A DNA stretch of 64,000 nucleotides, from NCBI GenBank assembly GCA_045564915.1, contig JBJLGL010000001.1:62001-126000 (forward strand), written 5' to 3'. The translations under genes and the position numbers were made by a program. Position 1 is the first letter of the stretch; each line of letters begins with the position of its first letter. The notes beneath the pieces were generated by a model. It made no database searches and was not told the origin of the DNA. It was given only the letters and a program-made list of their open reading frames with translations. The DNA is from JAQWRV01 sp045564915 (lineage in GTDB: Bacteria > Pseudomonadota > Alphaproteobacteria > Rhodospirillales > Rhodospirillaceae). This document shows, piece after piece, positions 1 to 8,844 of this stretch.

Positions 1-677
1 AGTTTCTTTTCATGGATCAAGACATAAGCATTTTCGTACTCACACACCATTTTCTCAGCATTAGTGATAAAATATGGTGACAGGTATCCACGATCAAACT
101 GCATGCCTTCTACAACATCGAGTTCAGTATCTAGGCCCTTGGCTTCTTCAACAGTGATCACACCTTCTTTACCTACTTTGTCCATAGCTTCGGAAATGAT
201 TTCACCGATATCACGTGATCCATTTGATGAGATCGTTCCAACCTGAGCAATCTCTTCACTAGTCTTTACTTTCTTGGACTGCCTTGCCAAGGCCGTAAAT
301 ACAGTTGTAGCTGCTTTGTCGATACCTCTTTTTAGGTCCATCGGGTTCATGCCTGCAGCAACCGCTTTGGTTCCTTCTCGCACAATAGATTGGGCGAGGA
401 CAGTAGCCGTAGTAGTTCCATCTCCGGCGATATCAGCGGTCTTAGAAGCAACTTCCTTGACCATCTGAGCACCCATGTTCTCGAACTTATCCTCAAGTTC
501 AATATCTTTAGCCACGGTTACGCCGTCCTTGGTGATACGTGGAGCACCGAAGGCTTTATCCATAACCACATTACGGCCCTTGGGGCCTAGGGTCACTTTG
601 ACCGCATTGGCCAGTGTATCAACACCACGCAACATACGGTCGCGGGCATCTGTTGAAAATTTGACGTCTTTCGCCAT
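1..677 (-). CDS. groEL: Chaperonin GroEL, N-terminal part (cut by window edge)
   Basis: This is the 60-kDa chaperonin subunit that forms the double-ring folding chamber with GroES. The first ~225 residues are present, beginning MAKDVKFSTDARDRM, and include the ATP-binding signature GDGTTTATVLA and the LKRGIDKA helix. The rest lies beyond the left edge. The ATG lies about 12 nt after a purine-rich AAGGGA. It is the second gene of groES-groEL, with ~60 nt between them and no visible promoter in the gap, so it should be expressed from the CIRCE-controlled promoter ahead of groES. Alphaproteobacteria often carry several groEL copies; this one has the standard operon context. Confidence 0.97.
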   Translation of the reverse strand, partial: MAKDVKFSTDARDRMLRGVDTLANAVKVTLGPKGRNVVMDKAFGAPRITKDGVTVAKDIELEDKFENMGAQMVKEVASKTADIAGDGTTTATVLAQSIVREGTKAVAAGMNPMDLKRGIDKAATTVFTALARQSKKVKTSEEIAQVGTISSNGSRDIGEIISEAMDKVGKEGVITVEEAKGLDTELDVVEGMQFDRGYLSPYFITNAEKMVCEYENAYVLIHEKK

Positions 678-736
678 GATTTTGCTAATCCCTTAATATT
701 TGAGAGTCTTAAAATTTCTATTTAGAGCGTTGCTAT

Positions 737-1024
737 CTACTCAATGATGCCCATGATGTCGGACTCCTTCATGATCAATAGTTCATCACCATCAACCTTG
801 ACTTCCGTACCGGACCATTTGCCAAACAAAATGCGATCTCCCTTTTTTACATCGAGCTTTTGCATCTTGCCATCATCGCTCCGGGTACCCGGACCAACAG
901 AGACAACTTTTCCTTCCATTGGCTTTTCTTGAGCAGTGTCGGGGATAATTATTCCCCCAGCAGATCTAGTGTCAGAGTCCAGACGCTTGACCAGCACCCG
1001 GTCATGTAACGGCCGAAATTTCAT
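737..1024 (-). CDS. groES: Co-chaperonin GroES
   Basis: This 95-aa protein is the normal length for the 10-kDa lid of the GroEL chamber. It begins MKFRPLHDRVLVKR, has the mobile-loop region SAGGIIIPDTAQEKP at about residues 21-35, and ends with the usual ESDIMGIIE. An AAGGAG ribosome-binding site sits 7 nt before the ATG. It is the first gene of the groESL operon, and a CIRCE inverted repeat lies ~70 nt upstream. It acts in the cytoplasm as a heptamer. Heat or unfolded-protein induction through HrcA is expected from the operator. Confidence 0.97.
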   Translation of the reverse strand: MKFRPLHDRVLVKRLDSDTRSAGGIIIPDTAQEKPMEGKVVSVGPGTRSDDGKMQKLDVKKGDRILFGKWSGTEVKVDGDELLIMKESDIMGIIE

Positions 1025-1094
1025 ATGTGGTCTCCTTATATGCCTTAATGAGGCGTCGTAAAAGTCAGAAAAAACAGGAGGTTAGGCCTTCCTA

Positions 1095-1121
1095 TTAGCA
1101 CTCTCTCCCGAGGAGTGCCAG
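1095..1121 (-). promoter_or_regulatory. CIRCE operator (HrcA-binding) of groESL
   Basis: Read on the plus strand the site is TTAGCACTC, 9 nt, then GAGTGCCAG. This is the CIRCE inverted repeat (TTAGCACTC-N9-GAGTGCTAA) with two deviations in one arm. It lies about 70 nt before the groES start. A TTGACT -35-like hexamer on the minus strand (1146-1151) is upstream, so bound HrcA would occlude the start region. No good -10 is visible, so the exact promoter is uncertain. Confidence 0.92.
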
Positions 1122-1293
1122 GTAGGTAAGGTCTCTTCCATCAGGAGTCAAGGATTTGCAAGGCGATTCTATTAAGACAGGCCCAGATTCTTCGATTTGA
1201 CCACATTTCCGGCCCGGATTGTGCTAAATAGCCATGGAGACTAGTTAGTCCACAAATGTCGAAACAAACGCAAAGTCCAAGATAGGTTATGCA

Positions 1294-3654
1294 ATGCCAG
1301 ATGATCGATTCGGAATCGGTGCTTCCGTAAAGCGTGTTGAAGATTCCCGTTTTCTGCAGGGTAAAGGTCGTTACACCGACGATATCAACCTTAAGAACCA
1401 ATCACATGCCTACATTGTAAGATCTCAGCATGCGCATGCCACGATTTCTCGCATCGAGGTATCTGGTGCACAAAAGGCACCAGGGGTCATTGCGATCTTT
1501 ACTGCTGATGATTTTTCTGACCTTGGTGGCCTGCCCTGTGCATGGCTCATACACAACAGGGATGGTTCCCCCATGGCGGAACCAAAACACCCCGTTTTAG
1601 CTGATTGCAAAGTCCGGCATGTCGGCGACCCCATAGCCCTAATCGTGGCCGAGACTAGGCAGTACGCCCTGGAAGCAGCAGATTTAGTGAAGGTATCGTA
1701 CAAAGAATTAACACCCATACTAAATATGGAACTTGCTATTAAGAAAGAGTCGCCACTAGTACATGACGAGGTGCCTCAAAATCTATGCTACGACTGGGAA
1801 CTTGGTGATCGGGCTAAGACCGATAAAGCTTTTGCACAGGCATCACATATCGCAAAGATTGACCTAGTCAACCAACGCGTTATCGCCAACCCCATAGAAA
1901 CAAGAGCAGCTATTGGTGACTATAACAAAGCGACCGGTGATCACACTCTTTATACAAGTAGCCAAAACCCTCACGCCATTCGGCTTTTGATGAGTGCTTT
2001 TGTTCTAGCCGTACCGGAACATAAAGTGCGGGTCATATCAGAGGACGTGGGCGGCGGTTTCGGAAGTAAAATTTATCATTACGCAGAAGAAGCTCTGGTG
2101 ATCTCTGCCTCTAAGAAAATTGGCCGACCGGTAAAATGGACAGCAGATCGCTCAGAGGCTTTTGTGTCAGATGCCCAGGGTCGCGACCATATTACACACG
2201 CGGAATTAGCGCTCGATGCAGATGGAAAGTTTCTCGGTCTTCGCGTCGATACTCTTGCTAACATGGGAGCTTACCTCTCAACTTTCTCTACCGTCACTCC
2301 AACATTCCTTCACGGAACTCTGCTCGCAGGCCAATACACAACACCAGCGATTTATATTAACTTAAAAGCTGTCTTCACTAACACGGTTCCAGTCGACGCC
2401 TATCGCGGTGCAGGGCGTCCTGAAGCCTCGTACTTGCTCGAACGACTAGTCGATGTGGCGGCACGTGAAACGAACCGAAACCCAGCGGATCTAAGGCGCC
2501 TAAACTTTATTAAGGTAGACCAATTCCCCTATGAAACGCCTGTTGCACTAACCTATGACATAGGAAACTACGACGCGACGATAGACCAGGCACTAGCAGC
2601 AGCTGACGTGTCTGGTTTTGACAAACGTAAGGAAGAGTCGAAAAGCCGAAACAAACTGCGCGGACTTGGAATCGCTGGCTATATTGAAGCCTGTGGCATA
2701 GCGCCCTCTGCCGTTGTCGGCTCACTTGGTGCGCGGGCAGGCCTCTATGAATCGGCTGTAGTTCGCGTCAATCCGACCGGATCAGTGACTGTTCTTACGG
2801 GTTCGCATAGCCATGGTCAGGGACACGAGACTACTTTTGCCCAACTGGTTTCGGACCGTTTAGGCGTTCCATTCGACCAGATCAATGTCGTACATGGCGA
2901 CACGGCAAAGGTTCCTTTCGGTATGGGAACCTACGGATCACGTTCATTAGCAGTCGGCGGGTCTGCAATATCTAAGGCAATGGATAAAGTGATTGAGAAA
3001 GGCCGTAAAATCGCAGCCCATATTCTAGAGGCTTCTGCTGTAGATGTTGAGTTCGCCGATGGTAATTATCAGATTATTGGTACTGACAAGCAATTGTCCT
3101 TTGGTGAGGTGGCCTTCGCGGCATACGTCCCGCATAATTTTCCGTTCGAAGAGTTGGAACCTGGACTGGAAGAAACGGCCTTTTATGATCCCGCTAATTT
3201 TACATACCCTGCAGGTACATATGTCTGCGAAGTCGAAATAGACCCGGAAACGGGCGTTGTTGAAGTATGTAATTTCTATGCATCCGATGATTTCGGGCGC
3301 GTTATTAACCCAATGATCGTTGCTGGCCAAGTACATGGCGGGCTGGCGCAAGGAATTGGGCAGGCACTGTTGGAGCACGGTGTTTACGATAATTCAGGGC
3401 AGTTGATCTCCGGTAGTTACATGGATTATGCCATGCCCAGGGCAGACAACTTTCCAGAATTTAAGGTGGATACATCCGTTACTGAGTGCACACACAATCC
3501 TTTAGGTGTAAAGGGCTGCGGCGAGGCCGGTGCTATCGGCTCACCACCGGCTGTCATTAATGCCATCGTCGATGCATTATCCGGATATGGTGTTAATCAC
3601 ATTGATATGCCAGCGACACCTGAAAAAGTTTGGCGTGCTATTCATAGCACTTGA
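1294..3654 (+). CDS. Xanthine dehydrogenase/CO dehydrogenase-family molybdopterin-binding large subunit (form II CoxL-like)
   Basis: This 786-aa protein has the normal length of the large catalytic subunit of molybdenum hydroxylases. Visible motifs are DVGGGFGSK (about 251-259, Moco contact), AYRGAGR (369-375) and GVKGCGEAGAIGSPP with the catalytic Glu at about 744. AYRGAGR is the signature of form II CoxL-like proteins; true CO dehydrogenases (form I) have AYRCSFR there. CO oxidation is therefore unlikely, and an aldehyde or N-heterocycle hydroxylase is a better guess. The 2Fe-2S and FAD subunits that normally accompany it (CoxS, CoxM) are not next to it. It would need the cofactor pathway represented here by moaA. 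Substrate unknown. Confidence 0.9.
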   Translation: MPDDRFGIGASVKRVEDSRFLQGKGRYTDDINLKNQSHAYIVRSQHAHATISRIEVSGAQKAPGVIAIFTADDFSDLGGLPCAWLIHNRDGSPMAEPKHPVLADCKVRHVGDPIALIVAETRQYALEAADLVKVSYKELTPILNMELAIKKESPLVHDEVPQNLCYDWELGDRAKTDKAFAQASHIAKIDLVNQRVIANPIETRAAIGDYNKATGDHTLYTSSQNPHAIRLLMSAFVLAVPEHKVRVISEDVGGGFGSKIYHYAEEALVISASKKIGRPVKWTADRSEAFVSDAQGRDHITHAELALDADGKFLGLRVDTLANMGAYLSTFSTVTPTFLHGTLLAGQYTTPAIYINLKAVFTNTVPVDAYRGAGRPEASYLLERLVDVAARETNRNPADLRRLNFIKVDQFPYETPVALTYDIGNYDATIDQALAAADVSGFDKRKEESKSRNKLRGLGIAGYIEACGIAPSAVVGSLGARAGLYESAVVRVNPTGSVTVLTGSHSHGQGHETTFAQLVSDRLGVPFDQINVVHGDTAKVPFGMGTYGSRSLAVGGSAISKAMDKVIEKGRKIAAHILEASAVDVEFADGNYQIIGTDKQLSFGEVAFAAYVPHNFPFEELEPGLEETAFYDPANFTYPAGTYVCEVEIDPETGVVEVCNFYASDDFGRVINPMIVAGQVHGGLAQGIGQALLEHGVYDNSGQLISGSYMDYAMPRADNFPEFKVDTSVTECTHNPLGVKGCGEAGAIGSPPAVINAIVDALSGYGVNHIDMPATPEKVWRAIHST

Positions 3655-3919
3655 CATCTCTATGAGTACCTAGTTCTGATTAGGGCCAATTAAACCACTT
3701 ATGGCTCTATTATTCTCATCTATGAAGCAATAAATTGTCACGCTACCTTTTCGGCTCAGAGACAAAACGAATAAGGAATTCTTGGTTTCATAAGCGCCCG
3801 CGTGGAAGACATCAAAGAAAAATAGTCAACAAAGGACGCCCGATCCGGCAAGATGAAGAAATCAAATCAAAACATTGTTCAATTGAACCAAAGAATAAAC
3901 CGTTTTATCAATCGTGCCG

Positions 3920-4675
3920 TTATTCTTTAATATCTGGCCGTGTTTCACGAGCGATTAGCCATATTACGCCAATAAGATCGACAACACCTAGACACAACCG
4001 ACTCCAAAGACCGTATTTAGATTGACCTCTGAGTCTTGGCCGGTGTGATACTTGAATCGATATCGAACGCCCACCAGCGCGATTTACTAGAGCGGGAAGA
4101 AATCTATGCAGTGCATCAAAGCGTGGTAACTCCAGGAATAGGTCCACGCTAAAGAGTTTGAGGCCACAACCGGCATCCGGCGTGTGATCACCAAGAAGCC
4201 AGCCCCTTAGATCATTTGCTAACCAAGATTGATAACGGCGTGAAAGGCTATCAAAGCGATGGTGACGGTGACCAAGATAGAGAAACCGCTGAGCTAGGTC
4301 TGGCTCTGTTGACATAGCCGCATCACGTCTCTTGATCAAAAGGCTAATGTCTGATGGATTATTTTGTCCATCTCCATCCAGCGTAATAATCCACGACCCT
4401 AATGCGCTACTTATGCCCGTTATTAATGCCTGGCTTTGGCCGCAGGGCCGCAAATGACTAATAATTCTCAGTTGATCGGTCGTACTCGCTATTTTTAGAA
4501 GTTCAGCTGACGTCCCATCAGTGGAACCGTCATCAACATAGATGATTTCATAAAGTGGACTACCAGAGAGACTGTCCATGGCAGCGACAATTTCCACTAC
4601 CAAGGGTGCTATATTTCCAGATTCATCACGAACCGGGACAACGATGGAATACTCTAGATTGGTTTCAAAGGGCAT
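3920..4675 (-). CDS. Glycosyltransferase family 2, dolichyl/polyprenyl-phosphate sugar synthase-like
   Basis: This 251-aa protein has a GT-A fold. It shows SIVVPVRDESGNIAPLV at the start, YVDDGSTDGT, LDGDGQNNPSD (the DxD-type metal/nucleotide site) and RGQSKYGL, all typical of the DPM1-like GT2 branch that transfers sugars to polyprenyl phosphate. A hydrophobic stretch near the C-terminus (LGVVDLIGVIWLIA) probably binds the membrane, and the typical two-helix membrane anchor is absent. It probably supplies lipid-linked sugar for the envelope. It stands alone, convergent with the CoxL-like gene and divergent from ctaA. The sugar cannot be told from sequence. Confidence 0.85.
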   Translation of the reverse strand: MPFETNLEYSIVVPVRDESGNIAPLVVEIVAAMDSLSGSPLYEIIYVDDGSTDGTSAELLKIASTTDQLRIISHLRPCGQSQALITGISSALGSWIITLDGDGQNNPSDISLLIKRRDAAMSTEPDLAQRFLYLGHRHHRFDSLSRRYQSWLANDLRGWLLGDHTPDAGCGLKLFSVDLFLELPRFDALHRFLPALVNRAGGRSISIQVSHRPRLRGQSKYGLWSRLCLGVVDLIGVIWLIARETRPDIKE

Positions 4676-4851
4676 AAAGAATTAGTGCCATTAAAAATAA
4701 ACTGATGATGCAGTGATACACGGGACCTATCTTTGACGTAAGCCTTTATTGCAGCAGAAAAACATAAACTGAATCGTGGCGGTACCCTTGTGACAAAGCG
4801 CTATATCACCTAAATCACATTGTAGTTGAAGAGGACTACCCTGTAACTAAC

Positions 4852-5943
4852 ATGACTCTTTCTTACTTCACTGTTCGGAAACCCCACGAAATCCGCCTTT
4901 GGTTGCTGATTTGTGCTGCAATGGTATTCGTAATGGTGATCCTTGGCGGAGCAACGCGTCTCACCGGCTCAGGACTTTCTATGGTGGAATGGCAACCCCT
5001 CACAATCTTACCGCCAATATCGGACTTAGATTGGCAAAGTGAATTCGAGAATTATCAGAAATATCCAGAGTTCCAAAAAGTAAACTTTTGGATGTCGGTA
5101 GACGATTTCAAGAGTATTTTCTGGCTAGAGTACATCCACCGGATTTGGGGCCGCCTTATTGGTATTGTGTTTGCAGTGCCTTTTTTTTATTTACTTGTTA
5201 CGCGTCAAGTGCAGGGTAATCTTGCCTTTGCCTTGGCAGGCCTACTAGTGCTTGGTGGAGGCCAAGGACTACTTGGCTGGTTCATGGTTGCTAGTGGACT
5301 AATAGATCGACCAGATGTCAGCCATTACAGGCTAGCGGCTCACCTTATTCTGGCTTTCGTGGTTTATGGCCTTTTGATTTGGGTCGCTCTGGGTATCAGT
5401 GGTGCTAACGACCAACTTAAAAAACGACCCCATCATCATGCCGCAATAGCACGACTCGCCTTAGGTGTGACTTTAACCACCCTATTGGTCGTCATGTCTG
5501 GTGCCTTAGTTGCAGGCCTAAACGCCGGTTTGATTTACAACACGTTCCCGCTCATAGATGGTCAAATAATTCCTGACGGTCTTTACGACATGTCCCCATG
5601 GTACCAAAACTGGTTTGAAAATATTATGACGGTTCAGTTCAATCACCGAATCTTGGGTATCATATTGGCTGGACTTGTTGCTTTTACTTGGTGGAGAATC
5701 AAACTAACAAAGCCTAGCTACCAAATGAGTCTTATCTCGAATTTCTTTCTTGCCGCAGGGTTTATCCAAGTAGGACTAGGTATTAGTACACTTTTGTTCA
5801 TTGTACCCTTTAGTTTGGCTCTTGCACATCAAACTGGTGCATTGATCCTTTTTACTTTGTCTGTGATTATTGCTCGTATGATGCACCCAGCGCTAATACC
5901 TTCTCCCGCCGAACCGCCAGCGCGGGATCTTAATACTAACTAG
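4852..5943 (+). CDS. ctaA: Heme A synthase (COX15/CtaA)
   Basis: This 363-aa polytopic inner-membrane enzyme converts heme O to heme A for aa3-type cytochrome oxidase. It begins with a short cytoplasmic tail, then GGATRLTGSGLSMVEWQP, a hallmark of the family. It also has IHRIWGR, AHLILAF, FNHRILG and AHQTGAL, supplying the conserved histidine ligands in paired four-helix bundles. About eight transmembrane segments are visible. Length and motifs fit the alphaproteobacterial/mitochondrial COX15 type. The following gene tldD starts 14 nt downstream, so the two may be cotranscribed. Its presence implies a heme-A terminal oxidase and aerobic respiration. Confidence 0.95.
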   Translation: MTLSYFTVRKPHEIRLWLLICAAMVFVMVILGGATRLTGSGLSMVEWQPLTILPPISDLDWQSEFENYQKYPEFQKVNFWMSVDDFKSIFWLEYIHRIWGRLIGIVFAVPFFYLLVTRQVQGNLAFALAGLLVLGGGQGLLGWFMVASGLIDRPDVSHYRLAAHLILAFVVYGLLIWVALGISGANDQLKKRPHHHAAIARLALGVTLTTLLVVMSGALVAGLNAGLIYNTFPLIDGQIIPDGLYDMSPWYQNWFENIMTVQFNHRILGIILAGLVAFTWWRIKLTKPSYQMSLISNFFLAAGFIQVGLGISTLLFIVPFSLALAHQTGALILFTLSVIIARMMHPALIPSPAEPPARDLNTN

Positions 5944-5957
5944 GGAAACGCAGTCCA

Positions 5958-7391
5958 ATGAGTGATTTATCTGTCACGGATAACCTGTTTTTTGATCGCA
6001 CAGGAATCGACAAGCATGTCGTAGAAGGCACAGTCGAAGATGCCCTATCAGGATGCGACGATGGAGAACTCTATTTTGAGTATAGTCAGTCCGAGAGCCT
6101 TAGCTATGATGATGGCCGCATTAGATCTGCTGCATTCGATACTGCACAAGGCTTTGGCCTCAGGGCGATTGCTGGAGAAACCACAGGCTTTGCTCATTCC
6201 ACCACCATGACGGAAGCCTCAATTACGAGAGCAGCACAAGCCGTCAAAGCGGTCAAAACCGGACACAGTGGGATACTCGCAGATCCTCCCCCACGAACTA
6301 ACCAGGCGCTCTACAAAGATAAGAATCCGATTCCCTTAATCCCTTACGAGAAAAAGGTAAATACACTCGAATCTATTGATACGTATGCGCGTGGTAAAGA
6401 TACAAAGATTCAACAAGTATCAGCGTCACTGACAGCATCGTGGCAAGCCATACAGATTATGCGAGCTGGCGGCCTAGTAGTCGGAGACATTCGCCCACTG
6501 ATCCGCCTAAACGTGTCGATCGTGGTTGGCGAAGGTGATCGCATGGAAGTTGGTTCATATGGTACTGGTGGAAGGCTAACTTACGATCGTTTCATTGATG
6601 AAGAAACATGGCAGGGTGCTGTCGATGAAGCACTCCGGCAAGCTCTAGTAAACCTAGAAAGCATCGACACACCAGGGGGTGAGATGCCTGTCGTTCTTGG
6701 TCCAGGCTGGCCCGGTGTTCTTTTGCATGAGGCTGTTGGCCATGGCCTGGAGGGTGATTTCAATCGCAAACAGACTTCTGCTTTCTACAACCTCATGGGG
6801 AAACAAGTCGCAGCAAAAGGTGTAACAGTAATCGATGATGGCACCATCGCCGAACGCCGGGGTTCTCTAACCATCGATGACGAAGGCACACCAACATCTT
6901 CCACTACGCTCATAGAAGATGGTATTCTTGTTGGATTTCTTCAAGACCGCCTCAATGCTCGACTAATGGGCGTATCACCTACCGGTAATGGCCGACGGCA
7001 ATCCTATGCCCATCACCCTATGCCACGCATGACCAACACATATATGGCAAATGGTGAACATGATCCTGAAGAGATTATCTCTTCGGTCGACAAAGGTCTT
7101 TACGCCGTCAATTTTGGTGGAGGACAAGTAGATATTACCTCCGGCAAATTTGTATTCTCCGCTACGGAAGCCTACCTAATTGAAAACGGTAGGGTAGGCG
7201 CACCTGTTAAAGGTGCGACTTTGATAGGCAATGGTCCGGACTGCCTGACTGAGGTATCAATGATAGGCAATGATATGATGCTAGATTCAGGTATCGGCAC
7301 CTGCGGCAAAGAGGGTCAAGGAGTACCTGTTGGCGTAGGTCAGCCGACCCTAAAGATTGACTTGCTCACCGTCGGTGGGACAGCTGTTTAA
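5958..7391 (+). CDS. tldD: Metalloprotease TldD
   Basis: This 477-aa protein is the metal-bearing subunit of the TldD/TldE protease, which trims unfolded peptides and matures some peptide natural products. The zinc motif HEAVGHGLEGD is at about 257-267 (His257, Glu258, His262). The C-terminal beta-rich half has MPRMTNTYM and CGKEGQGVPVGVGQPTL, with a family-conserved cysteine. Length is standard. The partner TldE (PmbA) is not in the window. It follows ctaA by 14 nt on the same strand, which suggests shared transcription. TldD next to cytochrome-oxidase assembly genes is often seen in alphaproteobacteria, though no functional link is established. Confidence 0.95.
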   Translation: MSDLSVTDNLFFDRTGIDKHVVEGTVEDALSGCDDGELYFEYSQSESLSYDDGRIRSAAFDTAQGFGLRAIAGETTGFAHSTTMTEASITRAAQAVKAVKTGHSGILADPPPRTNQALYKDKNPIPLIPYEKKVNTLESIDTYARGKDTKIQQVSASLTASWQAIQIMRAGGLVVGDIRPLIRLNVSIVVGEGDRMEVGSYGTGGRLTYDRFIDEETWQGAVDEALRQALVNLESIDTPGGEMPVVLGPGWPGVLLHEAVGHGLEGDFNRKQTSAFYNLMGKQVAAKGVTVIDDGTIAERRGSLTIDDEGTPTSSTTLIEDGILVGFLQDRLNARLMGVSPTGNGRRQSYAHHPMPRMTNTYMANGEHDPEEIISSVDKGLYAVNFGGGQVDITSGKFVFSATEAYLIENGRVGAPVKGATLIGNGPDCLTEVSMIGNDMMLDSGIGTCGKEGQGVPVGVGQPTLKIDLLTVGGTAV

Positions 7392-7578
7392 GATTAATAA
7401 TATTGCATTAATGTTTACACGACTGGAACTGCCTATCTGCAATCACTACTGATTTGATCTGAGACCAGAGGGTCAAGACTTTATAGTCGCGAATGGCCAT
7501 TAATTTCGACTAAGATATTCAGTGCAGCGCCCGCAATACAACCGAATATAACATTTATAATCCAGATGAATAACACCG

Positions 7579-8838
7579 TCATGGTTTGGTGTCTCCTCGA
7601 TCAGACACAGCCGCTGTCTCTGGTTTAATTCCCCTAAGAATTGTATTTGGTAGAAATGTGTTATCCCACTCGTCTTGCTCTGGTGATGGACGAAAACCAG
7701 TTCGCACAATCACGAGATCTGCCGATGGCACAATATAAACTATACGGCCTTCTGCTCCATCAAACATATACAAGTCTTGAGCCAGAAACGGTTCAGAATT
7801 ATATACACCGGGCTTTTGGACCTGGTTGTTAGGCGAGTCTATACGATGATATAGCCGCCTCTGCACATGCGGTTTACCTAGCCAAATCATCATTCCAAAA
7901 TGCTTCTTATTAGGAGATGGGCTCAGCATTTCATTGATCCAGCCATCAGGCAAAAGTGTCTCTTGATCCAATACACCTTCATTCAGAAGAAAAATACCGA
8001 GCCGAAGCCAAGTCTCAGGAGGCAGCATAAGGCAACAACCGCCATGCGGCATGCCCCCTTCCCGATTTATCCAAATGAACCCACCTTGTGCTTCGAGCGG
8101 TTTGATTAGAGCTTCCGACAGGTATTTAGCATAACGCTGGCCTGTTGAACCTTGAATTATGTGAGGTATCAGGTCAGCGGTTGTGTCACTGTAATCGTAT
8201 TCCGTACCTGGCACAAAAGACATGGGAATTTCATTTAGTAAGACCTCATCCCAATAGGGGTCCAAGTAACGCCTAGAGCTCAAACCAAATGGCGAACTAT
8301 CCCTAATACTAAACCAGCGCAATCCGCTAGACATTTGTAGAACGTTGCGCACTGAGATTGCTTCTTTATCAGTTCCACGCCACTGAGGTATATACTGTGC
8401 AACAGAGTCATCTACCGAAAAAATATGTCCCTCCGCGATGGCACGTGCAATCAATAGACCTCCCACCATCTTATGCATGCTGCGTGAATTAACGACATCT
8501 GATGGCCCAACGCCCATCCAATATTCTGCCAGTTGAAGTGCACCTCGGTGCCATATCAACAGGCTCTCTGAACCATTGTCTGCGGCATACTCCTGAGCCG
8601 TTCTCAAGGCACCTTGAGAAATTGTTTTTTGTTTGTCCGGCAAAACCCGTAAGAAAACACTGTGTTTACCCTCTATAAGCTCTACTGGATCATACCAAGT
8701 ATATCCGTAGGGGTGACCGGTTGCACCCTGGGTATAATAACGTTCAATAAGAATCTTATTAGAATAAAGGAATGCCGCCAGCCCTAACGCAAAAAGAACT
8801 CCTAGGGTAATCTTGAAAAATCGCATCTGCGATCTCAC
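7579..8838 (-). CDS. Serine hydrolase, beta-lactamase/penicillin-binding (class C) fold
   Basis: This 419-aa protein has an N-terminal membrane helix (about residues 7-26, FFKITLGVLFALGLAAFLY) that is either a signal anchor or an uncleaved signal. The hydrolase domain carries SMHK (Ser120-x-x-Lys123) as the nucleophile motif and YSD around 216-218 in place of the usual YxN. These are typical of EstB-like or 6-aminohexanoate-dimer-hydrolase-like serine hydrolases. It is probably an envelope esterase or amidase facing the periplasm. It is the last gene of a minus-strand set: its start is 6 nt after the stop of the MFS carrier gene, so it is almost certainly cotranscribed. Substrate unknown. Confidence 0.85.
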   Translation of the reverse strand: MRSQMRFFKITLGVLFALGLAAFLYSNKILIERYYTQGATGHPYGYTWYDPVELIEGKHSVFLRVLPDKQKTISQGALRTAQEYAADNGSESLLIWHRGALQLAEYWMGVGPSDVVNSRSMHKMVGGLLIARAIAEGHIFSVDDSVAQYIPQWRGTDKEAISVRNVLQMSSGLRWFSIRDSSPFGLSSRRYLDPYWDEVLLNEIPMSFVPGTEYDYSDTTADLIPHIIQGSTGQRYAKYLSEALIKPLEAQGGFIWINREGGMPHGGCCLMLPPETWLRLGIFLLNEGVLDQETLLPDGWINEMLSPSPNKKHFGMMIWLGKPHVQRRLYHRIDSPNNQVQKPGVYNSEPFLAQDLYMFDGAEGRIVYIVPSADLVIVRTGFRPSPEQDEWDNTFLPNTILRGIKPETAAVSDRGDTKP

Positions 8839-8844
8839 TCAGCT

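Noticed and set aside
3025..3378. Long minus-strand frame inside the CoxL-like gene
   Set aside because: The plus-strand frame has motifs throughout; the antisense frame is a shadow.
3735..4025. Plus-strand open frame of 96 codons after the CoxL-like gene
   Set aside because: TTG start, basic and low-complexity composition, and its 3' half is antisense to the GT2 gene, so it is probably chance.
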